Assembly (NCBI GenBank): GCA_002389295.1
Contig: DGOE01000014.1
Span: forward strand, 1 to 10,713
Direction: 5' to 3'
Source: Flavobacteriales bacterium UBA4474
Lineage (GTDB): Bacteria; Bacteroidota; Bacteroidia; Flavobacteriales_D; Sanyastnellaceae
Length of the DNA: 10,713 nt
Part shown: piece after piece, positions 1-6,946 of the stretch
How positions within the stretch are numbered: position 1 is the first letter of the stretch
How the letters are laid out: every line of letters starts with the position of its first letter
Notes under the pieces: model-generated
The model's database searches: none
Told to the model about the DNA's origin: nothing
What the model saw: only the letters and a program-made list of their open reading frames with translations
Translations under genes and position numbers: made by a program

Positions 1-734
1 AAACCGAAGATCTTGTAGAAGGAGACGGCGACGAAATCCGCGGGCACCTTTGTCAAATCCAAAGGTGATGTGGGTGCAAATGCCGCAGCATCGAGGAGCA
101 CGTCCCATCCTTGTTTCTGGGCCCGCTTGACCCACTTGAGCGCATGCCTTACGCCCGAGACATTGGACTGTGCCGGGAAAGCAAACAACTTGTTTCTGCC
201 CTCAAAGCTCTTCAGCGCCTGCTTCAGCGCCGCGCTGTCCAAGGTGAGGTTTTCGTTGAGTGGCGCGTATTGAAACGTCCCGCCCTTGTTGGCGCAGAAT
301 TCGCGGATGCCGTTGACCGAGTTGTGGTTGTCGGCTGTCAGCAGATAGGTCCCATCCTCTTGGAAGGGGTAGCACTCGCCCACAATCTTGAGCGCACCTG
401 AGGCATTGGGCGTGAAGATGCAGTGGTAGTCCTCAGTGGCATTAAAGAAGGCCAGCACCTTTTGCCGCGCAGCTTCCACAGCTTCGGTAGAAGCCATCGA
501 TGTGGGATTGACGGAATGGGGATTGCCGTGCACGCTCGTCAGGAGGTATTCCATGTGGCGCGTCACTTGGCTCGAGCTGTGCAAGCCGCCACCTGTGTAG
601 TCCAGGTAGACCTGCTTGTGCTTGTCAAGCCGAGAAAATTCGCGGTTCCGGAGGGCTTCGAAATAGCCGTCGTGGGCCAAATCGGTTCCGTGGATCAGCT
701 GCTGAAGGAGCAGGGTGTGCAATGAATGTGACAT
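1..734 (-). CDS. Class V aminotransferase fold PLP enzyme, molybdenum-cofactor-sulfurase-like (3' end missing)
   Basis: Reading the minus strand from ATG at 734 gives 244 residues with no stop before the window edge, so the C-terminal part is missing. The ending is diagnostic: LLDAAAFAPTSPLDL followed by AVSFYKIFG, with Lys241 in SFYKIFG the expected Schiff-base lysine and the Asp of LLDAA the expected pyridine-nitrogen ligand. This lysine context is the one seen in the N-terminal domain of molybdenum cofactor sulfurases, in the same superfamily as NifS/cysteine desulfurases. Near residues 45-55 YLDYTGGGLHS matches the usual N-terminal substrate/PLP loop, and HGNPHSVNPTS follows. Substrate is unknown; sulfur transfer from cysteine is a family-based guess, and the MOSC domain of true Moco sulfurases cannot be checked here. 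The frame stays open upstream to the stop of the lipoprotein gene, with ATGs at 809, 818 and 821; I prefer 734 because the N-terminal length then looks normal. The upstream gap to the lipoprotein gene is 105 bases. Confidence 0.85.
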   Translation of the reverse strand, partial: MSHSLHTLLLQQLIHGTDLAHDGYFEALRNREFSRLDKHKQVYLDYTGGGLHSSSQVTRHMEYLLTSVHGNPHSVNPTSMASTEAVEAARQKVLAFFNATEDYHCIFTPNASGALKIVGECYPFQEDGTYLLTADNHNSVNGIREFCANKGGTFQYAPLNENLTLDSAALKQALKSFEGRNKLFAFPAQSNVSGVRHALKWVKRAQKQGWDVLLDAAAFAPTSPLDLTKVPADFVAVSFYKIFG

Positions 735-736
735 GG

Positions 737-769
737 GCGCTGCAATAGGTTGGGTCCAAGGTGCAGCGC
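737..769 (-). promoter_or_regulatory. Hairpin ending two bases before the PLP-enzyme start codon
   Basis: Perfect 8-base inverted repeat GCGCTGCA / TGCAGCGC around a 17-base loop. In the minus-strand transcript the 3' arm ends two bases before the ATG at 734, so it would cover the ribosome landing site. No T-run follows, so it is not a standard terminator. It could dampen translation, or be coincidental in GC-rich DNA; if the real start is 809-821 it is simply coding sequence. Confidence 0.35.
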
Positions 770-839
770 GCCATCCCCTCACTTCATGAGCATGGTCTTG
801 CACCGACATGACATCCATCATGCCCGCAGGAAAAGCACC

Positions 840-1232
840 TCACGGCTCCCGGTCCCACCGGCATTGGCGGAACAGGCCTTCGCAAGGCTCCCTCACTGCC
901 CCTGACCTCACGCTGTACTGTGTATACAACACGTCCCCAATCAAGTCAGAATACAGCACCGTGCTGCTGTCGGGATACAAGGTCAAAGTGACGTTGGTGT
1001 CCAATGATAGAAATTGATAGGTCCCACTGTGCCGCTCATCATCATCGAATTGAAACCGATACCGCGCCGCGCCTCCCGATGCCGGGGCTTCATCAAACTC
1101 CATCCACTCAGGGCCCCGCGCGGTGCAAGACTGACAGCCCGCTTCGGCATTCCGTTCAAACCGCCCCACGATCTCCTGCTCAATGGGGGTGCAAGCCAAC
1201 AATACCAGAGGAAGCAACCAAGCCCATTTCAT
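840..1232 (-). CDS. Small lipoprotein of unknown function (130 aa)
   Basis: Starting at ATG 1232 the protein begins MKWAWLLPLVLLAC, a compact type II signal peptide with lipobox LLAC and Cys14 as the lipidated residue. An ATG at 1262 in the same frame would put ten extra residues before the signal, so 1232 is preferred. The mature part is about 117 residues, acidic and beta-like in character, with a CQSC pair and a second pair of cysteines near the C terminus (residues of PCEGLFRQC), compatible with disulfides outside the cytoplasm. I do not recognise a family. It probably sits on the periplasmic face of the inner or outer membrane. It lies upstream of the PLP enzyme on the same strand and downstream of a strong terminator after tRNA-Arg, so it should have its own promoter between 1233 and 1350; I found no good TAnnTTTG match there. 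The lipobox makes this a more credible gene than the overlapping frames. Confidence 0.75.
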   Translation of the reverse strand: MKWAWLLPLVLLACTPIEQEIVGRFERNAEAGCQSCTARGPEWMEFDEAPASGGAARYRFQFDDDERHSGTYQFLSLDTNVTLTLYPDSSTVLYSDLIGDVLYTQYSVRSGAVREPCEGLFRQCRWDREP

Positions 1233-1350
1233 GAGGGCAAAATAGCCCCAAGGCGGACGCATTCGCCATTCGACGATGGACCAATGCGCCCTGAGGCTGC
1301 ATGCGACCCGCCACAGTGCGTTGGGCTTTCAACTGTTTGAACACCCCTGA

Positions 1351-1392
1351 AAACAAAAATCCAAGTGACTGATGGTCAGTGCACTTGGATTT
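1351..1392 (-). terminator. Intrinsic terminator after tRNA-Arg
   Basis: Positions 1357-1367 (AAATCCAAGTG) pair perfectly with 1382-1392. The stem continues with ACTGA (1368-1372) against TCAGT (1376-1380), giving 16 base pairs, a 3-base loop and one bulged base (1381). On the minus strand the hairpin is followed by TTTTTGTTT. It begins five bases after the encoded CCA of tRNA-Arg, so it ends the tRNA transcript and separates it from the small lipoprotein gene. Confidence 0.9.
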
Positions 1393-1400
1393 GGTGGTGG

Positions 1401-1472
1401 TAGCTCCGGCGGGAATCGAACCTGCATCGAGGGTACCGGAAACCCTTATTCTATCCATTGAACTACGGAGCC
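1401..1472 (-). tRNA. tRNA-Arg (anticodon CCG)
   Basis: Read on the minus strand this folds as a 72-base cloverleaf. The acceptor stem is GGCTCCG against CGGAGCT (G1-U72 wobble), the D stem GTTC/GAAT, the anticodon stem AGGGT/ACCCT with loop TTCCGGT, the variable loop CGAT (4 bases), and the T loop TTCGATT. The anticodon CCG (1437-1439) reads CGG, an arginine codon. The discriminator is A and CCA is encoded at 1398-1400. The T stem GCAGG/CCCGC carries an A-C mismatch in its middle pair, which is unusual but does not break the fold. Confidence 0.95.
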
Positions 1473-1476
1473 GTAG

Positions 1477-1504
1477 AAAAAACGGTGCGCGGGGAGCGCA
1501 CCGT
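1477..1504 (-). terminator. Terminator-like hairpin between the two tRNAs
   Basis: A perfect 9-base-pair stem, ACGGTGCGC / GCGCACCGT (1482-1490 with 1496-1504), closes a 5-base loop. On the minus strand it is followed by a run of six T. It starts 10 bases after the 3' end of tRNA-Ala, and its T-run ends four bases before the first base of tRNA-Arg. By shape it is a textbook intrinsic terminator; it could instead be a partial attenuator or a processing signal, because no separate promoter for tRNA-Arg is visible. Confidence 0.75.
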
Positions 1505-1514
1505 CCGGTAGTTG

Positions 1515-1588
<74 letters not shown>

Positions 1589-1628
1589 TCCACAAGGTGG
1601 TTCCCGCTTCCCGTTGGAAGAAGGGTGG

Positions 1629-1658
1629 CAAATATAGGCGGTTCGCCGATTCGTCCAA
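1629..1658 (-). promoter_or_regulatory. Bacteroidota-type promoter of the tRNA-Ala / tRNA-Arg unit
   Basis: On the minus strand TTG (1658-1656), exactly 19 bases and TATATTTG (1636-1629) match the Bacteroidota primary-sigma consensus TTG-N17-23-TAnnTTTG without a mismatch in the defined positions. The -7 element ends 40 bases before the 5' end of tRNA-Ala, leaving room for a short leader. The promoter lies entirely in the gap after the beta-propeller gene. Confidence 0.85.
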
Positions 1659-1672
1659 CCGCTTTTGGACGC

Positions 1673-3226
1673 TCACTGTAGCACCCAGATCCAGGAGGAG
1701 GCCGCTTCACGATTGACCCGCTCCAAGCGCAGCCATCCTGAGAAATGGGGGACCGGCCCCCTGCCCTCTCCGCGGGCCACGCTCCGCCCTGCAGCATCGA
1801 ACAAGACCCACTGGTCGCCCGGCTGCACCGGCATTGAAGCGCCGGACGGGATGCAGATGACTTCGCGGCGCTGCTGCTGCACCTGGCCATTCATGTCGTG
1901 GATGCCCACGAAGGTCTGGTCGACGGTCAGCAGCGGGGCCGCTGCTGCATAGGGCAGACCCGGGATGAGTTCGGTGGTGGTGGAACGGAAAAGGACCGCA
2001 TCCGCGCTGCCATTGTTGGCGGTCAGGCCCGTCCAGCTGTTGCTCGAACCGGCCACGTAGACCCGGCCATTGTCGTCGAGCCCGAGTGCGCGCACATCTT
2101 CGTCAGCTTCGCCTCCAAAGGTGTGCACCCCAAACCAGGCGCCCGTTTCACCAAAGCGGCGCTGCACCATCGCACCCGCTCCGCCGGCTCCGGCTGTGGT
2201 GGTGCGGCCCGCGCACTGCAGGATGGTCCCTGTCCACAAGATGGCGCGGCCAGGCCGGTCTTGGTCGCTTTGGGTGACCACGATCCACTCGTGGGACCAC
2301 ACCGCGGGGTCGAGTGCGTCGGGCGCAGCGGACAGCTTGCCATACGTAGCATTGAGTGTACCGTCGGTTGCAGTAAGGGTACCCGACCAGGCCACCCCGA
2401 GCGGGCCCGCCGTGATGCCCGTCAAGGTGAGGGCGGGATCGGCAATGGGGGCGGTACCCACCCAAAACGGGTTGCCATTGTCTGCCGTGACCATGAGCAC
2501 TGCGGCCGGGGCATCGGGGTGATCCGGGCGGTGCGCAGCGATGTAGAGGGTGTCGTTCCACCAGTCGGCGGCGATGGCTTCCATGCCCTGGGCATCCGCA
2601 AGTGGCGCCCAGCCTGGCGCCGTGAGGGCATCACCCGGCCACAGGCCCAGCATGATGCCTGCAGGGAGATTGCTTGGCGCGGCGTTGGGCCAATGGTTGC
2701 CCACCACGATGAAGCTGCTGCCGCCTGCCGGGGTCAAGGCGCACGTAGTGGTGCTCCCAGCGGCGCCGAGGTCAAATTCAGCGACCGGTCCGTCATCGGG
2801 ATGGATGCCGAGGAGGTGTCCCCTCCACTGGCCCGTCCTCGGGGCATCGTAAAGCACCCAAGCGGTGGAATCGGCCGTGCGGGTGACGGCGTTGACAGAT
2901 ACGGCGGAGGGGGCGCCGACCGGCGCTTCCACATCGCCGGCGAAGGCATAGGACCACTGGTGATCAAGGGCCGTATCCATCACGGCCAGAAACCCCTTGC
3001 GCCCCACAGGACCGCCCGAAGTCCAAGCAGCTTGACCGGGTGCCATCGTGATGTCCGAAGTGGTTTCGCCAGCGAGGACACAGCCCATAGCGTCGACCCA
3101 CAGGGCGGTGGCCTCGTCCACGCCCTCTGCGCCAAATACCCTGACCTCAACAGAGTCGCCCTCCTGGGCCCACAGCGCAACCGGGCAAGCCAGCAACAGG
3201 GTCAAGAGAAGGCGAATAGCGGTCAT
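1673..3226 (-). CDS. Secreted beta-propeller-like protein with SBBP-type repeat and T9SS-like tail (517 aa)
   Basis: The open frame runs up to 3601 but overlaps kdsA there. The true start is ATG 3226, which opens a signal peptide (MTAIRLLLTLLLACPVALWA, cleavage likely before QEGD). Around residues 370-398 there is a clear SBBP-like unit: FGGEADEDVRALGLDDNGR followed by VYVAGSS, the repeat that builds beta-propellers in exported Bacteroidota proteins. Earlier stretches rich in W, G, D and T, such as LGLWPGDALTAPGW, are probably more diverged blades. The last 50 residues, with WVLFDAAGRSVARGEG near 473-488, resemble a type-A T9SS sorting domain (D-x-x-G then a final strand) but are degenerate, so T9SS export is only likely. 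LLAC at residues 11-14 could also be read as a lipobox. No catalytic motif is seen; a surface adhesin or structural role is a guess. It is the last gene of the envelope cluster, 32 bases after kdsA. Confidence 0.8.
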   Translation of the reverse strand: MTAIRLLLTLLLACPVALWAQEGDSVEVRVFGAEGVDEATALWVDAMGCVLAGETTSDITMAPGQAAWTSGGPVGRKGFLAVMDTALDHQWSYAFAGDVEAPVGAPSAVSVNAVTRTADSTAWVLYDAPRTGQWRGHLLGIHPDDGPVAEFDLGAAGSTTTCALTPAGGSSFIVVGNHWPNAAPSNLPAGIMLGLWPGDALTAPGWAPLADAQGMEAIAADWWNDTLYIAAHRPDHPDAPAAVLMVTADNGNPFWVGTAPIADPALTLTGITAGPLGVAWSGTLTATDGTLNATYGKLSAAPDALDPAVWSHEWIVVTQSDQDRPGRAILWTGTILQCAGRTTTAGAGGAGAMVQRRFGETGAWFGVHTFGGEADEDVRALGLDDNGRVYVAGSSNSWTGLTANNGSADAVLFRSTTTELIPGLPYAAAAPLLTVDQTFVGIHDMNGQVQQQRREVICIPSGASMPVQPGDQWVLFDAAGRSVARGEGRGPVPHFSGWLRLERVNREAASSWIWVLQ

Positions 3227-3258
3227 GGAAAGGCCGTGAAGCGGGCGTATCGTGGTGG

Positions 3259-4080
3259 TCAAGCGGTGGCGTCGAGATAGGCCGCCCGCATGGTCTTCAT
3301 CTGTTGGGCGAGTGCTGCGAAGCGGTCCAAGGCGAGCATATTGGCCCCGTCGCTTTTGGCGTTGGGTGGGTCGGGATGGGTCTCGATGAACACGCCATCG
3401 GCGCCCGCCGCCACGGCAGTGCGCGCCATGTGGGCGATGAGCTCGGGGCGGCCACCGGTCACACCGGAGGCCTGGTTGGGCTGCTGGAGGCTGTGGGTCA
3501 GGTCCATGATGGTGGGGGCGAATCCGCGCATCGCCGCCAATCCGCGGAAATCGACCACGAGGTCCTGGTACCCGAATGTGGTGCCGCGCTCGGTGATCCA
3601 AGCGTTGGGGTTGCCGCTCTCATGGACCTTGCGCACCGGGTGCTCCATGGCTTCAGCACTCAAGAATTGGCCCTTCTTGACGTTGACCACCTTGCCGGTC
3701 TTTGCCGCAGCCACCAGGAGGTCTGTCTGGCGACAGAGGAAGGCGGGGATTTGCAGGACGTCCACGTGCGCGGCAGCCATGTCGGCTTCGGCAGCGGTGT
3801 GGATGTCGGTGGTGACCGGGATGCCCATCCGCTCGCGAACCGCTGACAGAATGGCCAGGGCTTTTTCGTCACCGATGCCCGTAAAACTGTCCATGCGGGA
3901 GCGGTTGGCCTTGCGGTAGCTGCCCTTAAAAATCAACGGCAGGTCCAGCGCCGTGCACGTCTCCATGAGGGACTCCGCAATGCGGAAGGCCATGTCCTCC
4001 CCTTCGATGGCACATGGCCCCGCGATGATTTGAAGCCGTTGGCCTGCCGTCCATCCGGAGCTCTGAAGGTTGCGTTCCAT
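3259..4080 (-). CDS. kdsA: 3-deoxy-8-phosphooctulonate (KDO-8-phosphate) synthase, metal-dependent type
   Basis: The 273-residue cytoplasmic enzyme condenses phosphoenolpyruvate with arabinose 5-phosphate to make KDO 8-phosphate for the inner core of LPS. Family landmarks are all present: IIAGPCAIE (18-26), FKGSYRKANRS (51-61), TDIH (91-94), IPAFLCRQTDLL (111-122), NVKKGQF (133-139), RGTTFGYQDLVVD (165-177), DLTHSLQQP (193-201) and FIETHPDP (231-238). Cys23, His196, Glu233 and Asp244 take the places of the Aquifex metal ligands Cys11, His185, Glu222 and Asp233 with matching spacing, so this is the metal-dependent class; the E. coli enzyme has Asn instead of the Cys. The longer upstream frame lies inside the barrel gene, and ATG 4080 gives the normal family length. 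The gap to the upstream gene is 20 bases, with no visible promoter, so it is probably co-transcribed. Confidence 0.97.
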   Translation of the reverse strand: MERNLQSSGWTAGQRLQIIAGPCAIEGEDMAFRIAESLMETCTALDLPLIFKGSYRKANRSRMDSFTGIGDEKALAILSAVRERMGIPVTTDIHTAAEADMAAAHVDVLQIPAFLCRQTDLLVAAAKTGKVVNVKKGQFLSAEAMEHPVRKVHESGNPNAWITERGTTFGYQDLVVDFRGLAAMRGFAPTIMDLTHSLQQPNQASGVTGGRPELIAHMARTAVAAGADGVFIETHPDPPNAKSDGANMLALDRFAALAQQMKTMRAAYLDATA

Positions 4081-4100
4081 GGTGCGAAGGTCGTGAAGGG

Positions 4101-5342
4101 TCAGAAGGATTGATGCCAACGCAGCCCCAAAGCCATGCGCCCACCTTGTCTCGGCACCGCCAACCAATGGGTAGAAACCACCAGCGCACCGCCAGGCTGT
4201 CCCTGGCGCACCGCCACGGAGGGCAGGGTGAAATTCAACGGGATGAAGGTTCCGCCCCAGCCGCCATAACCCAGCCCCACGGCGGTTTGGACCGCTCCCC
4301 TGCCGCTCCGGCGCACCACTTCCACCTGTCCACGAGGTGCCCAGGCGACCGACTGTGCGTTCAACGCCCACGTAACACCGGGATTGCGCAGTGCTTCACG
4401 CTCCCACGAAAAGCAAAGGGTGGATGGCATTCTGCGCTTAAAAGACCCCATCAGCGTGTCGCTCTGCATGACGTCGCTGAAATCTGGCGTGCCCTCCGTG
4501 ATCAATGGCCACCCTTGGGTGAAAAATGCGGTGTCCACCCGCTGGTAGACGCCTTCGCGGAACTTGGCGCTCCCCCAATCCCGGATGGCCACCGACCAAC
4601 GGTCTTTGCGTCCCGCTCCCCCATCTGCCTCTTCTATCGACAACCCGAGGTCCAGCCCCAACAGTGTCCCCACGCCAATGGGCTTGATTTGCTGAGCGTC
4701 CAGGTCCATTGCCAGCGCTTCATCATCCCAGGTGTACTCGCTGCGCGCCCGGACATAGAAGGATCGGTATTGGTGCATCTCACCGACGTTGACGCTCCAT
4801 TGCATGGTCACATCCACCGGGAGGTTCCCCACCGATGAGCGGTGGGTCCGCACCCCACCCACTTTGAGACTGGTGGCCGAAACACCGGAGAATTGGGTCC
4901 CGCCCAAGAAGCCACCCGATTCCTGTTCGGCTGAACCATGGGGGCCAAACATCAATCGGGCCGCGCCAAAACTCCACTCAGCATTCGCCATTTGCTGTTG
5001 CTCCAAGGCCACTGTGGTGTGCCACCGCCCCCGCTCCGGCAGGGGCAAGATGTCTGGAGAAGGCAAGGTCAGGGCGATGCCCATTCGCGATGAACCTCCC
5101 CCCATCGCGATCCTCTGTTTGGAGGTCAACAAGGTCATCTGATTGACAGGACCTGAAATGTCCCCGCCAAAAGCAAGGCCTGCCAAGATGAACTTATTGG
5201 CTGCTGTCGACGCCCATTGCTGCTCAGAATAGACGGTGAAATCGATGATCGATGGAGCGGAAATGGTATCGGTGGGGGCCGCTTGCAACAAGAGCGGGCA
5301 GATTGCCCAAAGACCAAGAAGTGCAGATATAGGACGGTTCAT
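4101..5342 (-). CDS. Outer-membrane beta-barrel protein, DUF5723-like (413 aa)
   Basis: The protein starts MNRPISALLGLWAICPLLLQAAP, a signal peptide with likely cleavage near residue 22, followed by alternating beta-strand sequence rich in G, W, Y and aromatic girdles. It ends in the strand MALGLRWHQSF with a terminal Phe, the usual signature of BAM-inserted barrels. The early segment FILAGLAFGGDISGPVNQMT and the overall length fit the DUF5723 family of Bacteroidota outer-membrane proteins, but I assign it from pattern only; a PorV/FadL-like transport barrel is the alternative. Its ATG overlaps the stop of the preceding lipoprotein gene by four bases (ATGA), so translation is probably coupled and the lipoprotein is a likely partner. 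kdsA follows after 20 bases. Confidence 0.7.
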   Translation of the reverse strand: MNRPISALLGLWAICPLLLQAAPTDTISAPSIIDFTVYSEQQWASTAANKFILAGLAFGGDISGPVNQMTLLTSKQRIAMGGGSSRMGIALTLPSPDILPLPERGRWHTTVALEQQQMANAEWSFGAARLMFGPHGSAEQESGGFLGGTQFSGVSATSLKVGGVRTHRSSVGNLPVDVTMQWSVNVGEMHQYRSFYVRARSEYTWDDEALAMDLDAQQIKPIGVGTLLGLDLGLSIEEADGGAGRKDRWSVAIRDWGSAKFREGVYQRVDTAFFTQGWPLITEGTPDFSDVMQSDTLMGSFKRRMPSTLCFSWEREALRNPGVTWALNAQSVAWAPRGQVEVVRRSGRGAVQTAVGLGYGGWGGTFIPLNFTLPSVAVRQGQPGGALVVSTHWLAVPRQGGRMALGLRWHQSF

Positions 5343-6946
5343 TCAACAGATATGATGGCGTCACCAGTGAGGTGACCCTGAATCACAACGCATTGATCCG
5401 TATTGAATTGCGCCACGCCCTCAGCGGTTTCCAATACCACTTCTGCCACCATGCGGGCACCCTGACGCAGGGCCATGAAGTGCGGCTGCATCAATTCAAA
5501 GGTGGCTTCCGAAAGCGTCGGCTCCGCTCCGCCTGTGCCAGCAGCGATCTCCACATCAGCAAACTTCCACCACTCGGGGCCAAAGATGACCGCCAGCGCA
5601 GCCTGGTTTTCCGACAGGTCGACCAGTTTCAATTTCAACAAAGCGCCCACGGGCAGGGTGTTTTGAACCGTGAGATTGAGCTCCCCGCTGAATTCCACGC
5701 CATCGGGAGGAACCAATGCCAAAGTATCGCGCAGCACAGCCCGTGCACCCGAGACCGCAAGGGGTGCGGTCAATGTCGCCTCAAGACGGGGCAACTGGGT
5801 CAAATCCACCCGGTCATATCCCCCCGACACGTCGCCTATGGGATTGACTTCGAGCTCCACTGCGGCAGTCACCCCATCTGGAATAGAACCCAGGAAGGAC
5901 GACAGGTTGCTTCCACTTGACCCCCATTCAATTTGGGCCAAGGCAGGACTGATGGTCCAATCGTCCATGGCTGTGCTGCCGGCCAGCGTCGCCCTGGGGA
6001 CGAGCACGCCTGTGCCGAGGGAGGCGTCCACCAATGCGCTGGCGGTCATTTCGCCGTCCACACTGTCGAGACGGTTCACCTCGGTCAAGGCCACATTGAA
6101 ATCCAATCCTGTGGTGTTGCGCACCTCGAGGGCCAATTCCAATGACGTCCACCCCACTTCCAGTTCCTGCAATGGCTCCATGGCATCCAACAGAACCGTA
6201 TCCGAAAATGCAATGACCTGGGGGTCAAATCGCCCCTCTACCTGCGCCACTTCAATGTCAGACAGCGCGACTTCCAGTGACAGGACATCGCTGCCAAATA
6301 CCCCGATCTCCTGCTCGGCATCCAACGGTGTGGCCACATCCCATTCGGTTTTGAGGCGGTTAAACTCCAAATTATCGGGGCCATCCAAGTCCAAGACGAC
6401 ACCAGTCAAATCCAACCAAGCTTCTGCCGTATCGCCCTCCACGGAAAGGATCACTTCATTTGATCCCCCATTGTTGCTTGGGGGAAATGTGGCGCCCGTG
6501 AGGCGATAGCGGAGCACCAGAGGACCATCAACCGTGCTGGCCACAGCTACCCTCAATAGGCCTGCACCCAAACGCACCCTCCTCAACCCCAAGTTGGGGG
6601 CCGTCAAAACAATGTCCTCCTCTTCCTGCCAGACGGCGGTGCCCGGTGCAATGGGGATGGGCCCTCCGATAAAGGGCAGCGTGAACGACTCCGACCACAT
6701 CGTATCCAATTCAGGGAGCAGGTCATCGGCATCAAACAGGTCCAATTCAGTCGACGCCATCAAAGTCAATCCCACATCGCCTTCGGTCCAAAGCGTGTCC
6801 GGAACCAGGTCGGCCCAAGCGAGCGTATCGCCGAGCAAAATCACATCCTCCAAGGGCACCCGCCAAGTGATGGGCTCAACCCGGCATCCCACCAAGCCCA
6901 CGACAGCGAACGAAACCAACCAGAATATCCGCTGAATGCCGTTCAT
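5339..6946 (-). CDS. Large all-beta lipoprotein of unknown function (535 aa)
   Basis: From ATG 6946 the protein begins MNGIQRIFWLVSFAVVGLVG then Cys21, a type II signal peptide with lipobox LVGC. An ATG at 6964 would only add six residues before it and lengthen the overlap, so it is rejected. The mature part is acidic, poor in lysine, and built of alternating hydrophobic residues with many D/E/T turns, suggesting stacked beta-sandwich domains exposed to the periplasm or surface. Segments such as LSLEVALSDIEVAQVEGRFD (about 220-240) and WTSLELALEVRNTTGLDF recur in style, hinting at repeated domains. I recognise no enzyme motif. The start overlaps the stop of the DUF4105 gene and its stop overlaps the barrel start, both as ATGA, so the three proteins are probably made in fixed ratio and may act together in the envelope. 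A lipoprotein partner of the barrel is my inference. Confidence 0.8.
   Translation of the reverse strand: MNGIQRIFWLVSFAVVGLVGCRVEPITWRVPLEDVILLGDTLAWADLVPDTLWTEGDVGLTLMASTELDLFDADDLLPELDTMWSESFTLPFIGGPIPIAPGTAVWQEEEDIVLTAPNLGLRRVRLGAGLLRVAVASTVDGPLVLRYRLTGATFPPSNNGGSNEVILSVEGDTAEAWLDLTGVVLDLDGPDNLEFNRLKTEWDVATPLDAEQEIGVFGSDVLSLEVALSDIEVAQVEGRFDPQVIAFSDTVLLDAMEPLQELEVGWTSLELALEVRNTTGLDFNVALTEVNRLDSVDGEMTASALVDASLGTGVLVPRATLAGSTAMDDWTISPALAQIEWGSSGSNLSSFLGSIPDGVTAAVELEVNPIGDVSGGYDRVDLTQLPRLEATLTAPLAVSGARAVLRDTLALVPPDGVEFSGELNLTVQNTLPVGALLKLKLVDLSENQAALAVIFGPEWWKFADVEIAAGTGGAEPTLSEATFELMQPHFMALRQGARMVAEVVLETAEGVAQFNTDQCVVIQGHLTGDAIISVE

Noticed and set aside
111..725. Plus-strand frames of about 100 codons at the left edge
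   Set aside because: They are antisense to the PLP enzyme, whose motifs are unambiguous on the minus strand.
1328..1341. TTCAA-N4-TTGAA palindrome upstream of the small lipoprotein
   Set aside because: Short, AT-rich and unsupported by a nearby promoter; expected by chance.
1652..1671. 7-bp inverted repeat after the beta-propeller gene as an operon terminator
   Set aside because: No T-run follows on the minus strand and the repeat overlaps the -33 element of the tRNA promoter; too weak to annotate as a terminator.
1898..3280. 460-codon plus-strand open frame opposite the beta-propeller gene
   Set aside because: Low-complexity, Arg/Gly/His-rich translation with no domain; the minus strand has a signal peptide, an SBBP unit and a sensible stop. 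It is a GC-driven antisense shadow.
3227..3601. N-terminal extension of the beta-propeller frame into kdsA
   Set aside because: Arg/Pro/His-rich out-of-frame reading of kdsA; the signal peptide starts at 3226.
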